In this document: positions 19,884 to 29,643 of the stretch, piece by piece | Position numbering within the stretch: the stretch's first letter is position 1 | Layout: each line of letters starts with the position of its first letter | Assembly: GCF_030295975.1 (NCBI RefSeq) | Contig: NZ_AP027364.1 | Coordinates: 2,728,001 to 2,792,000 of the forward strand | DNA from: Thalassotalea atypica | Lineage (GTDB): Bacteria > Pseudomonadota > Gammaproteobacteria > Enterobacterales > Alteromonadaceae | Reading direction: 5' to 3' | Length of the DNA: 64,000 bases | The notes under the pieces: generated by a model | The model's input: the letters and a program-made list of their open reading frames with translations, nothing else | Databases searched by the model: none | Told to the model about the DNA's origin: nothing | Translations under genes and position numbers: made by a program

Positions 19884-20537
19884 TCATACTTTTGAAGTTG
19901 AAAGTAATTCGCAAACATCAATAATGTTTTTTGCCACCATCGCGATAGGCGAGCCTTGGTCCATCGCCATTTTCCGTAATGTACTATAGGCTTCATTTTC
20001 GCTAACTTGCTTTTGCTGCATAATATACCCTTTGGCTCGCTCAATAAGTTTTCGGCTTTCCAGTTGTGTTTTTGTTTGTTTTAATTCATTTCGTAATGCT
20101 TGTACTTCTTTAAATCGTTCATTAGCTACTGAAATAATGCTTTTTATCCGTTGAGGTAATATTTCATGAACAACATAAGCACTCACCCCTGCTTTTATCG
20201 CACTTTGTATTACATTGGGCGAATCATTTTCAGCAAAAATAATAATAGGTAATGGTAGCAATTGACTGACTTCACTTAGCTCTTTAAGCATTCGTTGGCT
20301 AGGTAAATCTGCCGCTAGAATTAGTACATTAGGATTACATAGCTCTAATTGCGTAATAATGCTGTCATCAAAGGTCAGGTGCTTTGTGACATGATAGTTA
20401 AAATCAACAAGCGCTTTCTTTAAAGCTGAACATCTAGTGCTTTGTTCTTCAATTAATAAAACTGAAATAATTTGCTCGTCCTTCATACTGGGTAACTGGC
20501 TTGGTATATTTCCGCTCATTCCATCTGTAACTCTCAT
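19884..20537 (-). CDS. nasT: NasT-like ANTAR antiterminator
   Basis: Product of 217 residues from the ATG at 20537, preceded by GGGG. The N-terminal part is receiver-like but the usual phospho-acceptor aspartate position reads Ala (LILAADLPS). The C-terminal ANTAR RNA-binding domain is clear (ERAKGYIMQQ...AYSTLRKMAM). NasT proteins release a leader terminator in response to nitrate through the partner NasS. No nasS gene lies next to it here. The adjacent nrtA leader is the likely RNA target. Confidence 0.85.
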   Translation of the reverse strand: MRVTDGMSGNIPSQLPSMKDEQIISVLLIEEQSTRCSALKKALVDFNYHVTKHLTFDDSIITQLELCNPNVLILAADLPSQRMLKELSEVSQLLPLPIIIFAENDSPNVIQSAIKAGVSAYVVHEILPQRIKSIISVANERFKEVQALRNELKQTKTQLESRKLIERAKGYIMQQKQVSENEAYSTLRKMAMDQGSPIAMVAKNIIDVCELLSTSKV

Positions 20538-20873
20538 CGTTTTACCCCAAATCAACTGACATCAAGTGTCTTACTTAGGGCCAAACACGCAAAATACACA
20601 CCAAAGAATATATCCATTAAATATCAATAGGTTGAAGTAAGAATCTAAAATTAGAGTTTTCTTGTTGCACCATTTAAAATGCCTTTATTGCACACGAGCA
20701 CTAAATCGATACATCAAGCGAGGTATTTAGTTACACATCGATGAGCTAATAAAAATTGAGACGGGGTTGATTAGTATTTCACTGAATCCATCAATGCGCT
20801 TAGTTAAATACTTACTTTATTGTTACACTTACCTATTAAGACAGTTCGCATCACAAGATAAAAGAAGAAAGCT
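20538..20873. other. 336-bp divergent intergenic region
   Basis: No ORF or RNA gene is recognised. The region must contain the promoters of nasT (minus) and the DUF2780 gene (plus). I see no clear operator. Confidence 0.35.
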
Positions 20874-21416
20874 ATGAAAAAAAATATCATGTTAACCAGC
20901 GCATTATTAATCGCCCTTTCTACGCCGGTCATGTCACAATCTTTTGACTTAAATAAGTCATTATCAAAAGCAAAAGATGCCGTAAAAAGTAACACGCAAA
21001 GTGTAGATGGATTAACATCACAATTGTCTGCAACTAATTTGTTATCTATGGCATCAAACACCTTAGGTTTATCGCCAGAGACAACCGAAGCAGGAATAGG
21101 TGCATTACTCAATGCAGCAAAAAGTAATCTTAGCAAAGACAACTTTTCCATGATAAGCGGTGTGTTACCTGACTCAGATAAATTCATGAGCGCAGCACCT
21201 AAAATGGACACTTCTGCACTGACCTCTATGTTAGGTAAGTCAGATGATAAAGCCAAAGCAACAGCAAGTTTAGGCTACATTGACAGTGCCTTTAAACAAC
21301 TAGGTATTCCGAAAGAAACCATCATGCCTTTAACGAATATGCTAACAGGTTACATGGAGCAAAATGGCTACGGGCAAGCAGCTGGATTATTAAAACAAGG
21401 GTTGAGTTTTCTCTAG
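20874..21416 (+). CDS. DUF2780 (VcgC/VcgE-like) exported protein
   Basis: Product of 180 residues with a signal peptide ending near residue 21 (TPVMSQS). The rest is Ala/Ser/Leu-rich and helical. The C-terminal segment QLGIPKETIMPLTNMLTGYM matches the DUF2780 family, which is common in Vibrio and Shewanella. Function unknown. A terminator follows at 21449. Confidence 0.75.
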   Translation: MKKNIMLTSALLIALSTPVMSQSFDLNKSLSKAKDAVKSNTQSVDGLTSQLSATNLLSMASNTLGLSPETTEAGIGALLNAAKSNLSKDNFSMISGVLPDSDKFMSAAPKMDTSALTSMLGKSDDKAKATASLGYIDSAFKQLGIPKETIMPLTNMLTGYMEQNGYGQAAGLLKQGLSFL

Positions 21417-21448
21417 CCTAAAATTCACGTTTAACACAAACAACTAAT

Positions 21449-21471
21449 CGCCTCTATTTTGAGGCGTTTTT
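21449..21471 (+). terminator. intrinsic terminator after the DUF2780 gene
   Basis: CGCCTC stem, TATTTT loop, GAGGCG stem, then a run of five T residues. Confidence 0.8.
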
Positions 21472-21632
21472 ATTTCCCTGCACTACAATTGCCACCAGCC
21501 ATATAATTCGACAAAAGACGAAATATATGTTGACAGCGATTTGATGATTCTTTATATTTCCATAATTCTAGAATTGTGGTTTTGACTCTGCAGTTTTGTA
21601 ATATATTTAGTTAGTTATTATTGGAGAGTTTC

Positions 21633-22871
21633 ATGGCTTTATTTAACAGTGCATCAAAAAATAGCGAACATACCTTTGTTAAGCATAATCCTGACATGCT
21701 CAACAATTTCTACGGTACCACTGATGTGTTCCCGTACTGGGTTGCTGATATGGACTTTGAAGTGGCAGCGCCTATAAGCCAAGAGTTAGCTCGTTTAGTT
21801 AAACGTGGTGTATATTCTTATGAATTCAATGAAAGCGCTGTTTATAAATCAATCTCATCATGGTATGCCAAGCGACATGATATAACACTATCTGAGCAAA
21901 ATTTTGTCCAGGTTCCCGGCGTGTTATCAGGGATCGCGCTATTGTTGCGTCAAATGACAAAAGAAGGTGACAGAGTACTTATTCACACGCCAGCTTACCA
22001 TCAATTCGCTAACCTCATAAACAAGGCTAACCGAACAGTAGTGACTAGCGACTTAATCGCAGATGAAACCAAATACAGGATCGATTTTGATCATCTAGAG
22101 CAGCAAATTAAACAGCAAAATGTAAAAGTGCTGATTTTTTGCAACCCACACAATCCAACCGGTCGTGTGTGGAGCAAAAAAGAATTGGAGATGGTTGTTA
22201 CCATATCAAAGCGTCACAACGTCACCATCATCAGCGATGAAATTCATGCTGATATCATTTATGACAATAGCACTTTTACAAGCCTGACAAATTTTGATTA
22301 TGACAACATCGTCACGCTAATTGGCTCTCCCGCCAAAACCTTTGGTATGCACAGTATCTCAAATGGCTATATATATACCAACAACGGTACAATGTTAGCC
22401 CAGATAAAAAGTCAGGTTTCGGCAATGTACCTCGACCATGGTAATGCGTTTAGTACGTTTTCGACTATTGCTGCTTATAACAAAGGTGAACAATGGCTTG
22501 AGGATATGTTGAGCTACCTACAAGGAACAGTTGACTGGATTGAACATTTCATTGCAACGCGAATCCCTGAGATCAAAATGTATCGACCAGAAGGCACTTA
22601 CCAAATATGGTTTGATTTTTCAGGCTTGTCGTTATCCGACGAACAGTTAAAAACATTGATATTTAATGAGGCTAAAATGGGATTAACGCCAGGTACTTGG
22701 TTCGGCGTTGACGAAAGCCACTTCATGAGAATGAACATTGCCACCTCAAGAGACAGTATTGAGACTTCATTTGAGCTTTTGGCCAACGCAGTTAGCGCCT
22801 ATCACAACGGCTCAATTACTCTAATGCCTCCCTGTCAGGGCAAGCAATCGTCTTCAAATTGTTGCGATTGA
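21633..22871 (+). CDS. MalY/PatB family pyridoxal-phosphate C-S lyase
   Basis: Product of 412 residues, fold-type I aminotransferase. The MalY/PatB subgroup is indicated by FPYWVADMDF, NPHNPTGR, SDEIHAD and the cofactor lysine in SPAKTFGM. Expected activity is cystathionine beta-lyase or cysteine desulfhydrase. The ATG at 21633 has TTGGAGAG upstream. The C-terminus ends in an unusual CQGKQSSSNCCD tail with three cysteines, beyond the normal family end. Confidence 0.88.
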   Translation: MALFNSASKNSEHTFVKHNPDMLNNFYGTTDVFPYWVADMDFEVAAPISQELARLVKRGVYSYEFNESAVYKSISSWYAKRHDITLSEQNFVQVPGVLSGIALLLRQMTKEGDRVLIHTPAYHQFANLINKANRTVVTSDLIADETKYRIDFDHLEQQIKQQNVKVLIFCNPHNPTGRVWSKKELEMVVTISKRHNVTIISDEIHADIIYDNSTFTSLTNFDYDNIVTLIGSPAKTFGMHSISNGYIYTNNGTMLAQIKSQVSAMYLDHGNAFSTFSTIAAYNKGEQWLEDMLSYLQGTVDWIEHFIATRIPEIKMYRPEGTYQIWFDFSGLSLSDEQLKTLIFNEAKMGLTPGTWFGVDESHFMRMNIATSRDSIETSFELLANAVSAYHNGSITLMPPCQGKQSSSNCCD

Positions 22872-22902
22872 TAAAAGGATATTAATCACCTTCAAACGCA
22901 GT

Positions 22903-22930
22903 CGCGTGTTTGGCACTATGCAAACACGCG
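22903..22930. terminator. hairpin between convergent patB-like and yegD genes
   Basis: A 10-bp perfect inverted repeat (CGCGTGTTTG / CAAACACGCG) with an 8-nt loop. It overlaps the last yegD codons and lacks a T-tract, so its terminator role is uncertain. Confidence 0.45.
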
Positions 22931-24274
22931 CTCTGCCCAACGCGCTAACCCAACGGTTACACTGCCAAAATGATCGCCGACAATTAATGGCGTATTTGGC
23001 ATTTTGTTAGTCAAGAATTGGCTCAATACTGGGGACTTGGCCGTACCACCAGTAACAAAAATCACATCGGGTGTGACACCTGCTTGAGCAACCGCATCGT
23101 CCATCATCTGCCCTATCTTATCTAGCTGGCTTACACTCGCCTCGCGCATCAGTTCACGAGATACATCCGTGTTTAGCTGAGCGGCGATATCCGATAAGTC
23201 AATGTTTTGGTTTTCATTATCCGTTAACCCAATTTTTGCTTGCTCTGCGCCGTTAACTAATCGGTAACTGAGTTTGTTATCATGTACTTTGATCAGTCGA
23301 GAAAACTCATCCGCCTCCACTGCATCTTGTTTAAGCTGCATTAGATAACGACGATTACGCTCACTGTAAAATTCAGTTTGCTCATTAACGTTGTTGATCG
23401 CAACCGCTTGTCTGTAACTTGCAACAGGCATAGGTTTACCGGCTTTTAAGTAACTATTCATGCCTAAGCTTGGCATAATGCCCCTTAGTGCAAGTTGAAT
23501 GTCAAAATCATTACCACCAACACGAATACCACTGTGAGAAAGTAAATGCGGCTCTCTTGATGTGCTTTTTATGAATTCAGGCCCCATCAATAACATTGAA
23601 CAATCTGTGGTTCCCCCACCGATATCAACAACTAACACTTTAGTTTCTTTAGTAAGTGATGCTTCATATTCAAAGCCTGCTGCCACTGGCTCATATTGAA
23701 ACTCAACATCTTTAAAGCCAACACGTTTGGCCGCGTTAGTTAATACGTTAATTGCTTGCCTGTTACTTTCTTCCCCTTTTAATCCTTGGAAGTTAATTGG
23801 ACGACCGATCACCGCTTTAGTGATATCGCGCTGTAACGACTGCTCTGCTAAAGATTTAATGTTAGACATCATCGCACCAACGATATCTTCAAACAGGTTA
23901 ATTTGCACAGGCATTAATCCACTCGCGCCAAGAAAGGATTTAGGCGATTTTATGTAGTAACCTTCTTCTGGCTCTTCTAAATACCGCGCTAATGCTGCTT
24001 TACCAAAGAATAGATCGGGTGATATACCGTCTAGGGCCAAATCACGAAGGACTGCTTGGGATTTTTGAAGCTGCTGTGCACGCTGTAGTTTGAAGCTAGC
24101 CTGCTCTGCAGACGTTAACTGTTGATAGAGCCAATTCACAATAATATCTCGACTTGGCGCGTACAAGGTAGACGGGATAAATTGGCCATGTTCGCCCAAA
24201 GACAATAACTTCGGTTGACCATTATCCATTGTTGCCACTGCACAATTTGACGTGCCGTAATCAAAACCAATCAT
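22916..24274 (-). CDS. yegD: YegD-type Hsp70-like chaperone
   Basis: Product of 452 residues with an actin/Hsp70 ATPase fold: phosphate-1 loop GFDYGTSNCAV at the N-terminus, phosphate-2 loop VDIGGGTTDCSM and adenosine motif VTGGTAKSP. It lacks a long substrate-binding domain, and its length matches YegD. The client is unknown. Confidence 0.9.
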   Translation of the reverse strand: MIGFDYGTSNCAVATMDNGQPKLLSLGEHGQFIPSTLYAPSRDIIVNWLYQQLTSAEQASFKLQRAQQLQKSQAVLRDLALDGISPDLFFGKAALARYLEEPEEGYYIKSPKSFLGASGLMPVQINLFEDIVGAMMSNIKSLAEQSLQRDITKAVIGRPINFQGLKGEESNRQAINVLTNAAKRVGFKDVEFQYEPVAAGFEYEASLTKETKVLVVDIGGGTTDCSMLLMGPEFIKSTSREPHLLSHSGIRVGGNDFDIQLALRGIMPSLGMNSYLKAGKPMPVASYRQAVAINNVNEQTEFYSERNRRYLMQLKQDAVEADEFSRLIKVHDNKLSYRLVNGAEQAKIGLTDNENQNIDLSDIAAQLNTDVSRELMREASVSQLDKIGQMMDDAVAQAGVTPDVIFVTGGTAKSPVLSQFLTNKMPNTPLIVGDHFGSVTVGLARWAERVFA

Positions 24275-24399
24275 CTTCTATATACCTCTACCAAGTCAAA
24301 ACGGCCGCGTAGAATACATATGCACCTAAAAGATCGCAAGTGACTTTCAATCGATAAGGTTAAAAAGTTTAGTGTGCTTAATTCCCCATAAGAAACAAT

Positions 24400-24422
24400 A
24401 AAGCCCTCAAATTGAGGGCTTT
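24400..24422 (-). terminator. terminator after the M28 peptidase gene
   Basis: AAAGCCCTCAA and TTGAGGGCTTT form a near-perfect stem with an A/T flank on each side, so it can work in both directions. It lies 52 bp past the peptidase stop codon. Confidence 0.75.
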
Positions 24423-24474
24423 AGTTATACCTGAGCTGAACAATCACAGGTAACTTCATCAGTGCGGAGCGATG

Positions 24475-26166
24475 TCACTCTTTTCTCGACTTATCTCGCG
24501 CGGCTTTAAACTCGGTGCCTTGATGCCAGTTTGGCCACTGGCCAGCGTTAACAACATCTAAGCCGGTTAAAAAGTACAATTGCAAATCTTCAATTGCGCC
24601 GTCCATCACCCAGTTCTCGTTGTATTCATCACTAGGCCCATGATAATGATTCGACAAATACTCGTTTGCTTTTTCTTCAACGTAAGCAACACCTTTTTCA
24701 ATATGCGCTGAGCCAGAATTAGGGTAAAGCATTGGAACACCCAATTTCGCTAGCTCAAAATGATCTGAACGATAAAAATAACCTTTTTCGGCTTCAGAGT
24801 CCGATGTTAATGTTCGGCCTTGTTCTTTAGCCCTTTTTTCTAGAAAGCTTTCTAGCTCGCTCATGCCAAGTCCAATGACTGTGACATCTTTAGTGCGGCC
24901 AAAGTTATTTAAACCGTCCATATTCAAACCACCAATGGTATTAGCTAACGGCACTAACGGGCTCGCCGCATAATACGCTGAGCCCAATAAGCCCTGCTCT
25001 TCAGCGGTAACCGCTAAAAACATAACAGAACGCTTAGGTTTTTCGCTGAGTGCGGTATAAGCTCTGGCAAGTTCAACCAGACCAGCTGTGCCGGTTGCGT
25101 TGTCTAACGCGCCGTTGTATATGCCATCACCTTCGACTGTAGGGTCAGTACCAATATGATCCCAATGTGCCATGTAAATGAAAACATCATCAGGTGATTC
25201 GCTGCCTTTTATCATAGCGGCAACATTGCGCGAATTAACATGGTTTATTTTAGTTTCAATACTCGCACTCACTGTGCCCGCTAACGGTACCGCTTTAAAG
25301 CCTTGTGTTTGTGCCGCAGTGTATTGCTCGTCTAAGTTAAGGCCAGCTCGTTCAAATAGCCCAACCGCTTGCTCTTTCGTTATCCAACCTTCAACAGCCG
25401 CCAAGTTTTCACCTTTGTCAGCTCGCACCATGTCAAACTGTGGGCCAGTCCAGCTGGCACTTACCGTAGCCCAGCCATAAGCTGCTGGTTTGGTGTCGTG
25501 AATAATAATGGCACCGGCAGCACCTTGTTTTGATGCCTCATCAAACTTGTAATCCCAACGACCGTAGTAAGTCATCGCGTTACCGTTAAATAAGCTATCA
25601 TCTTGTGTTGCATAACCTGGATCATTAACCAGCATGACTACGGTTTTGCCCTTTACATCAATATCTTGATAGTCATTCCAGCCACGTTCAGGCGCATTAA
25701 TACCGTAGCCAACAAACACCAGCTCACTGTTGTTAATAGCAGAAGATGATATTTGCTTGCGTGACCAAATCACTTGCTCCGTACCATACGCTAACACTAT
25801 TTGTTCACCGTTATTATCGGTAAACGTTAAATGAGGCGAATTCGTCACTTCTACTGACGTTAGTGGTACTGACTGGGTATAGCTATTGCCATTGGCCGGC
25901 GCTAAACCTAACGCCTTAAATTCATTCACTAAAAAGTTTACGGTAAGCTCTTCACCTTTTGTACCAGGCGCACGACCACCAAACTCATCGGAAGCGAGCA
26001 ATTTAACATTAGCGGTATAGCTTGTTTTTGAAATTGCGTTTTTGGCCTTTTGCGGTGATGCTGCCGGCTCAGCTGCGCTTGATACTTCAGTTTTCGTAGG
26101 CTCAGGTGCAGGATTACACGCCATTAATAAAGTGAAAGGAATAAGGGTAACCAAGGACTTTTTCAT
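24475..26166 (-). CDS. M28-family zinc metallopeptidase lipoprotein
   Basis: Product of 563 residues with a lipoprotein signal (lipobox LMAC, Cys17). A PA-like insert precedes the M28 catalytic core. Zinc ligands are visible in AHWDHIG, LDNATGTAG, TAEEQGLLGS and FYRSDHF. It should be an envelope aminopeptidase or peptidase acting on extracellular peptides. Full length. Confidence 0.9.
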   Translation of the reverse strand: MKKSLVTLIPFTLLMACNPAPEPTKTEVSSAAEPAASPQKAKNAISKTSYTANVKLLASDEFGGRAPGTKGEELTVNFLVNEFKALGLAPANGNSYTQSVPLTSVEVTNSPHLTFTDNNGEQIVLAYGTEQVIWSRKQISSSAINNSELVFVGYGINAPERGWNDYQDIDVKGKTVVMLVNDPGYATQDDSLFNGNAMTYYGRWDYKFDEASKQGAAGAIIIHDTKPAAYGWATVSASWTGPQFDMVRADKGENLAAVEGWITKEQAVGLFERAGLNLDEQYTAAQTQGFKAVPLAGTVSASIETKINHVNSRNVAAMIKGSESPDDVFIYMAHWDHIGTDPTVEGDGIYNGALDNATGTAGLVELARAYTALSEKPKRSVMFLAVTAEEQGLLGSAYYAASPLVPLANTIGGLNMDGLNNFGRTKDVTVIGLGMSELESFLEKRAKEQGRTLTSDSEAEKGYFYRSDHFELAKLGVPMLYPNSGSAHIEKGVAYVEEKANEYLSNHYHGPSDEYNENWVMDGAIEDLQLYFLTGLDVVNAGQWPNWHQGTEFKAARDKSRKE

Positions 26167-26369
26167 ATGTAGTACCTTTTCTCTGAAGAGAAATTATCGT
26201 TTTTGTATGATGTTTTGATAACCGTTAGAAACACTATGCACATAAGTGAATAGCCAACTAATATCTTGTTTTACTTTGCATCCTAGCAACTAAAGCTAGC
26301 AGCACACTATCACAATGTGAATGGATGTACACCCAACATTCTTGCATGACAACTAACTTTAAAATAAAA

Positions 26370-26397
26370 AAAAGGAACCTCTATCTAGGTTCCTTTT
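26370..26397 (-). terminator. terminator after the alpha/beta hydrolase gene
   Basis: AAAAGGAACCT and AGGTTCCTTTT form an 11-bp stem with a six-base loop, 59 bp past the minus-strand gene. Confidence 0.8.
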
Positions 26398-26455
26398 GAG
26401 TCTAGTTATCACCTGAAATTATGATAACAATAAGGTTTAAACAAATGCTAAAGAC

Positions 26456-27193
26456 TTAGAGCTGACTATTAAACCACTGCGCAATTACCTTAGCTAAACT
26501 CTTATCTTTGTCTAGCAACGGATAACCATGACCACCACTTTTATAGGCAATAAACTTGCTATCGGCATGTTTCGCCGATGCAAACAATGTTTGAGCACTC
26601 GTATAAGTGCCGCCGTCATCTGCCGCCGCAATAATCAAGGTCGCTTTATCCGCTAAACCTTCAACATAACGATTAATGTTCTTTTCACGCTGGCCCGATG
26701 AAAAGAAACTGATCGCTTTAATATCGTTGTTTTCTGCCAGCGTAATCGCTTGAGAGCCGCCACAGCTTGCACCAACAACGCCTATAATCGCGTTATCACC
26801 CGCTTTGTTCTTTAAGTAGTCGTATGCTTGTTGAACATCACTTGGCCATGATTTAGACATAGCACCCCAGGCTTTTCGTCGCTGGTCATCAGGGAGTTTT
26901 TGTAGTTTCTCAACATCATATTCAGCAGAAACGCTTTCACCAAACCCTTTAAAATCTAGACTTAATGCATGAATGTTTTTCTTTGCCAATTTCTTACCTA
27001 TATTGTCATACATGCTTCGGTTGTAATTGCATTGATGTAACATCAATACCGCGCGGTTACTGGCAGCTTTACTTTGAAAATAGTCTGCTTTTAGATCAAA
27101 GCCTTCGGCTGTGCTAAGGGTAACAGGCGCAGCTTGAGCTGCTAAAGAAATAGTAAACGCAGCAAATGCGACAGATTTAGTTATTAAATTCAT
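26456..27193 (-). CDS. secreted alpha/beta hydrolase
   Basis: Product of 245 residues with a signal peptide (about 1-21). Nucleophile elbow GASCGG (Ser followed by Cys), a plausible acid in AAADDGGT and the catalytic His in SGGHGYPLL. Related to dienelactone-hydrolase-type enzymes. The substrate is unknown. Confidence 0.82.
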   Translation of the reverse strand: MNLITKSVAFAAFTISLAAQAAPVTLSTAEGFDLKADYFQSKAASNRAVLMLHQCNYNRSMYDNIGKKLAKKNIHALSLDFKGFGESVSAEYDVEKLQKLPDDQRRKAWGAMSKSWPSDVQQAYDYLKNKAGDNAIIGVVGASCGGSQAITLAENNDIKAISFFSSGQREKNINRYVEGLADKATLIIAAADDGGTYTSAQTLFASAKHADSKFIAYKSGGHGYPLLDKDKSLAKVIAQWFNSQL

Positions 27194-27495
27194 AAAGTAC
27201 CCGTTCTTGTCTAATATTGGTATTGATTCATTTTTAAACTACATAATTCAACAAACAATAAGAAGTTAAAATCGTTAAAGCGCAGAATTTGTATGCTGAA
27301 ACAATTTAAATATGTCTAATTGTTTCTAATCATTTAGCACTGATTTTACAGGCTTTATTTATCCTACTTTCATTCGTTTTCATTCAAAAACCACTTATCA
27401 CAAAATTCCTACCGTTTATCACTACTCAATGGTATTTAAATGTTGTTTTAGCTCTATTAAGGACTGATGTTAAAAAATTGTAGTAGAAAATAATA
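27194..27495. other. 302-bp divergent intergenic region
   Basis: It separates two divergent hydrolase genes. It is AT-rich and shows no ORF, hairpin or recognised operator. Confidence 0.35.
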
Positions 27496-28707
27496 ATGAT
27501 AAATAAATATATAACCTCTCATCAAAGACAGGTTTTCCTCTCAAGTGTTCTGCTTGTTTCAACAACCACTTTCGGCCTATCAGGCTGTAACACTGAAGGA
27601 GTAGCAGAAGGTTTAGTGCCTGTTCAAGCAGCACAAAATCCGGCTGATTTATGGTGGAATGTCCCTGCCCCTGATCTCACGCATGACGAAGAAAAGCCGT
27701 TAATTACCTTAAAAGGCGAAAACACAATGTTACTGGCAGTGGGCGAAGCATATGAAGAGCCCGGAGCAACTGCAAGCGACACAGTAGATGGCGATTTATC
27801 TGACAGTGTTAGCATTACCCACTCAGTAGATGTCAGCCAACCAGGTGATTATTTAGTGAGATACCAACTTACCGACAGTGATGGTAATAACGCGGTTGAA
27901 CTTAATCGTTTGGTTAGGGTTTACGATGCTGAGCCAACGGCCATTACCCAGCGTTTTATTGGAGATACACAAGCTAACTTTGGTTATTTAGAACACTTAC
28001 CCATCGATTACGGTGTTGACCCAGAGAAGAAATTTCCACTGATAATTTACCATCATGGTAATGGTGCTAATGCAGAAAGATCAGGTACAGATCCTAAAGT
28101 TGCACTTGGTAAGTTACTCGAAAACGGTGGGCCACCAACACAAATTCATCAAGGTACTTGGGACAACGAACTCCCCTTTATCGTGTTAACGCCCCAAGCT
28201 GGTAGGATTGAGTTTTCCAGTGACATGTACAGAATTAATAAGTTTGTTGAATACGCAAAACACACCTACAACGTCGACACCAGCAAAGTATACATGGCAG
28301 GTTGGAGCCAAGGGGCTTTCTTGTCTTTTGAATATGCAACAACCTTTCCAGAAAACGTAGCAGCCGTTGTTGGCGTGTCAGGCGGAAACCCATACGGTGA
28401 TTTACTGCCATATTTTTTCTGTGACATTGAAACCGTGCCACTGTGGTTATTCCACGGCGATCAAGATGAAGTAGTTCCATCTGCTGCCAGTATCACAGGA
28501 CAAGGTAAAATAATGGATGAGTGTCAACCCACTACTATACCTAAGTTGTCAGTGGCTATTGGTGCGAGTCATACCTTACACGACAGTATTTTTGACTTAT
28601 CCGGTTTGGCTGGTGCTGAAAATGGCCATGAATACGATGCAAGGTTTGATGAATACGATCAGAGCATATACCAATGGTTATTAAGCTATGAGATAGCTGC
28701 CGAATAA
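27496..28707 (+). CDS. lipoprotein with DUF5011/Ig-like domain and esterase domain
   Basis: Product of 403 residues. A lipobox (LSGC, Cys near residue 31) is followed by a DUF5011-type Ig-like module (about 70-145: GEAYEEPGATASDTVDGD). An alpha/beta hydrolase of the PHB-depolymerase/phospholipase type then starts near 165, with YHHGNG, the nucleophile GWSQG and acid HGDQDEVVP. It is probably a surface-anchored esterase that binds polymer through the Ig module. Confidence 0.85.
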   Translation: MINKYITSHQRQVFLSSVLLVSTTTFGLSGCNTEGVAEGLVPVQAAQNPADLWWNVPAPDLTHDEEKPLITLKGENTMLLAVGEAYEEPGATASDTVDGDLSDSVSITHSVDVSQPGDYLVRYQLTDSDGNNAVELNRLVRVYDAEPTAITQRFIGDTQANFGYLEHLPIDYGVDPEKKFPLIIYHHGNGANAERSGTDPKVALGKLLENGGPPTQIHQGTWDNELPFIVLTPQAGRIEFSSDMYRINKFVEYAKHTYNVDTSKVYMAGWSQGAFLSFEYATTFPENVAAVVGVSGGNPYGDLLPYFFCDIETVPLWLFHGDQDEVVPSAASITGQGKIMDECQPTTIPKLSVAIGASHTLHDSIFDLSGLAGAENGHEYDARFDEYDQSIYQWLLSYEIAAE

Positions 28708-28731
28708 CACTCGTTACTTTCCCGTCATAAA

Positions 28732-28766
28732 AAAGGGGCGAAGATATTAAGTATCTTCGCCCCTTT
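28732..28766. terminator. bidirectional terminator between convergent genes
   Basis: A 15-bp perfect stem (AAAGGGGCGAAGATA and its complement) with a five-base loop. A-rich and T-rich flanks serve both the esterase gene and the DUF2999 gene. Confidence 0.88.
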
Positions 28767-28785
28767 ATCATTTTTTTTGCAACAT

Positions 28786-29049
28786 TTACTTTTGCGACGC
28801 TTCTTGAACGGCTGCTTTTGCTGCTTCAACTTTCGAAAAATCTAAACCTAGTTCATCAACTGCTTCTTTAATCAGTTGTGGGTTTTGCATCACTGCAAAC
28901 ATCACTGGTTGCAGCTTTTCTTGTGGAATACCTAACGCTTGAATAGTGGCCATGGCCATCAATGGGTTGTCTGTTAACGCTTGGAAAACGTCTTTCGTTT
29001 GAGCATCAGTGACATTGTGCTCTTTTAATACAGCTAAAATAGGGTTCAT
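28786..29049 (-). CDS. DUF2999 family protein
   Basis: Product of 87 residues from the ATG at 29049 (MNPILAVLKEHNV). The open frame extends upstream without a ribosome site. All-helical, acidic protein of the DUF2999 family found in Vibrio and Alteromonadales. Function unknown. Confidence 0.78.
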   Translation of the reverse strand: MNPILAVLKEHNVTDAQTKDVFQALTDNPLMAMATIQALGIPQEKLQPVMFAVMQNPQLIKEAVDELGLDFSKVEAAKAAVQEASQK

Positions 29050-29160
29050 TACGATACCTTGGTAATTCAAAAAAAGGATTAACACCTGATGAGTGCATAT
29101 TTTACTTATTCATGTGCGTTGTTCAATCGCTACATTGAACATAATACGTTTTTGCACACT

Positions 29161-29643
29161 TTATTGCTCTGCAAAATCAATAAGCGTCTGTCCTGTCATG
29201 CGGTAACTCACCCACTCTTCTTGCGCTCTGGCACCAATGGCATGATAGAAATCGCGTGATGGCGTATTCCAATCCAAGCAGCTCCATTCGAAACGACCAC
29301 AGCCTTTATCTAACGCTATTTTAGCAAGGGCTTTTAGCAACTTAACACCCGCGCCTTTACCACGAAAACTTGGGTCAACGTATAAATCTTCCAAATAGAG
29401 CCCTGGCTTTGCAAGCCACGTAGAATAGTTATAAAAGTAAATCGCACTGCCCACCGCTTGACCGTCTATTTCACAAATAAGACCGTATACGTGACTGTTT
29501 TCGCTAAACATACTGGCTTTAATTGAATCTTCTGTTGCAAGCACTTCATGCTCTGCTTTTTCATAAATGGCCAAGTCCATAATAAATTTAAGTAACACGT
29601 TAGCGTCTTCTGCTACGGCTGGGCGGATAACTATTTCACTCAT
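29161..29643 (-). CDS. GNAT N-acetyltransferase, diamine-acetyltransferase-like
   Basis: Product of 160 residues. The acetyl-CoA loop is RGKGAGVKLL, preceded by LYLEDLYVDPSF. The C-terminal strand FYHAIGARAQEEWVSYRM resembles spermidine/spermine or thialysine acetyltransferases. Its start directly abuts the helicase stop codon upstream, so the two genes form an operon. The substrate is not proven. Confidence 0.85.
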   Translation of the reverse strand: MSEIVIRPAVAEDANVLLKFIMDLAIYEKAEHEVLATEDSIKASMFSENSHVYGLICEIDGQAVGSAIYFYNYSTWLAKPGLYLEDLYVDPSFRGKGAGVKLLKALAKIALDKGCGRFEWSCLDWNTPSRDFYHAIGARAQEEWVSYRMTGQTLIDFAEQ

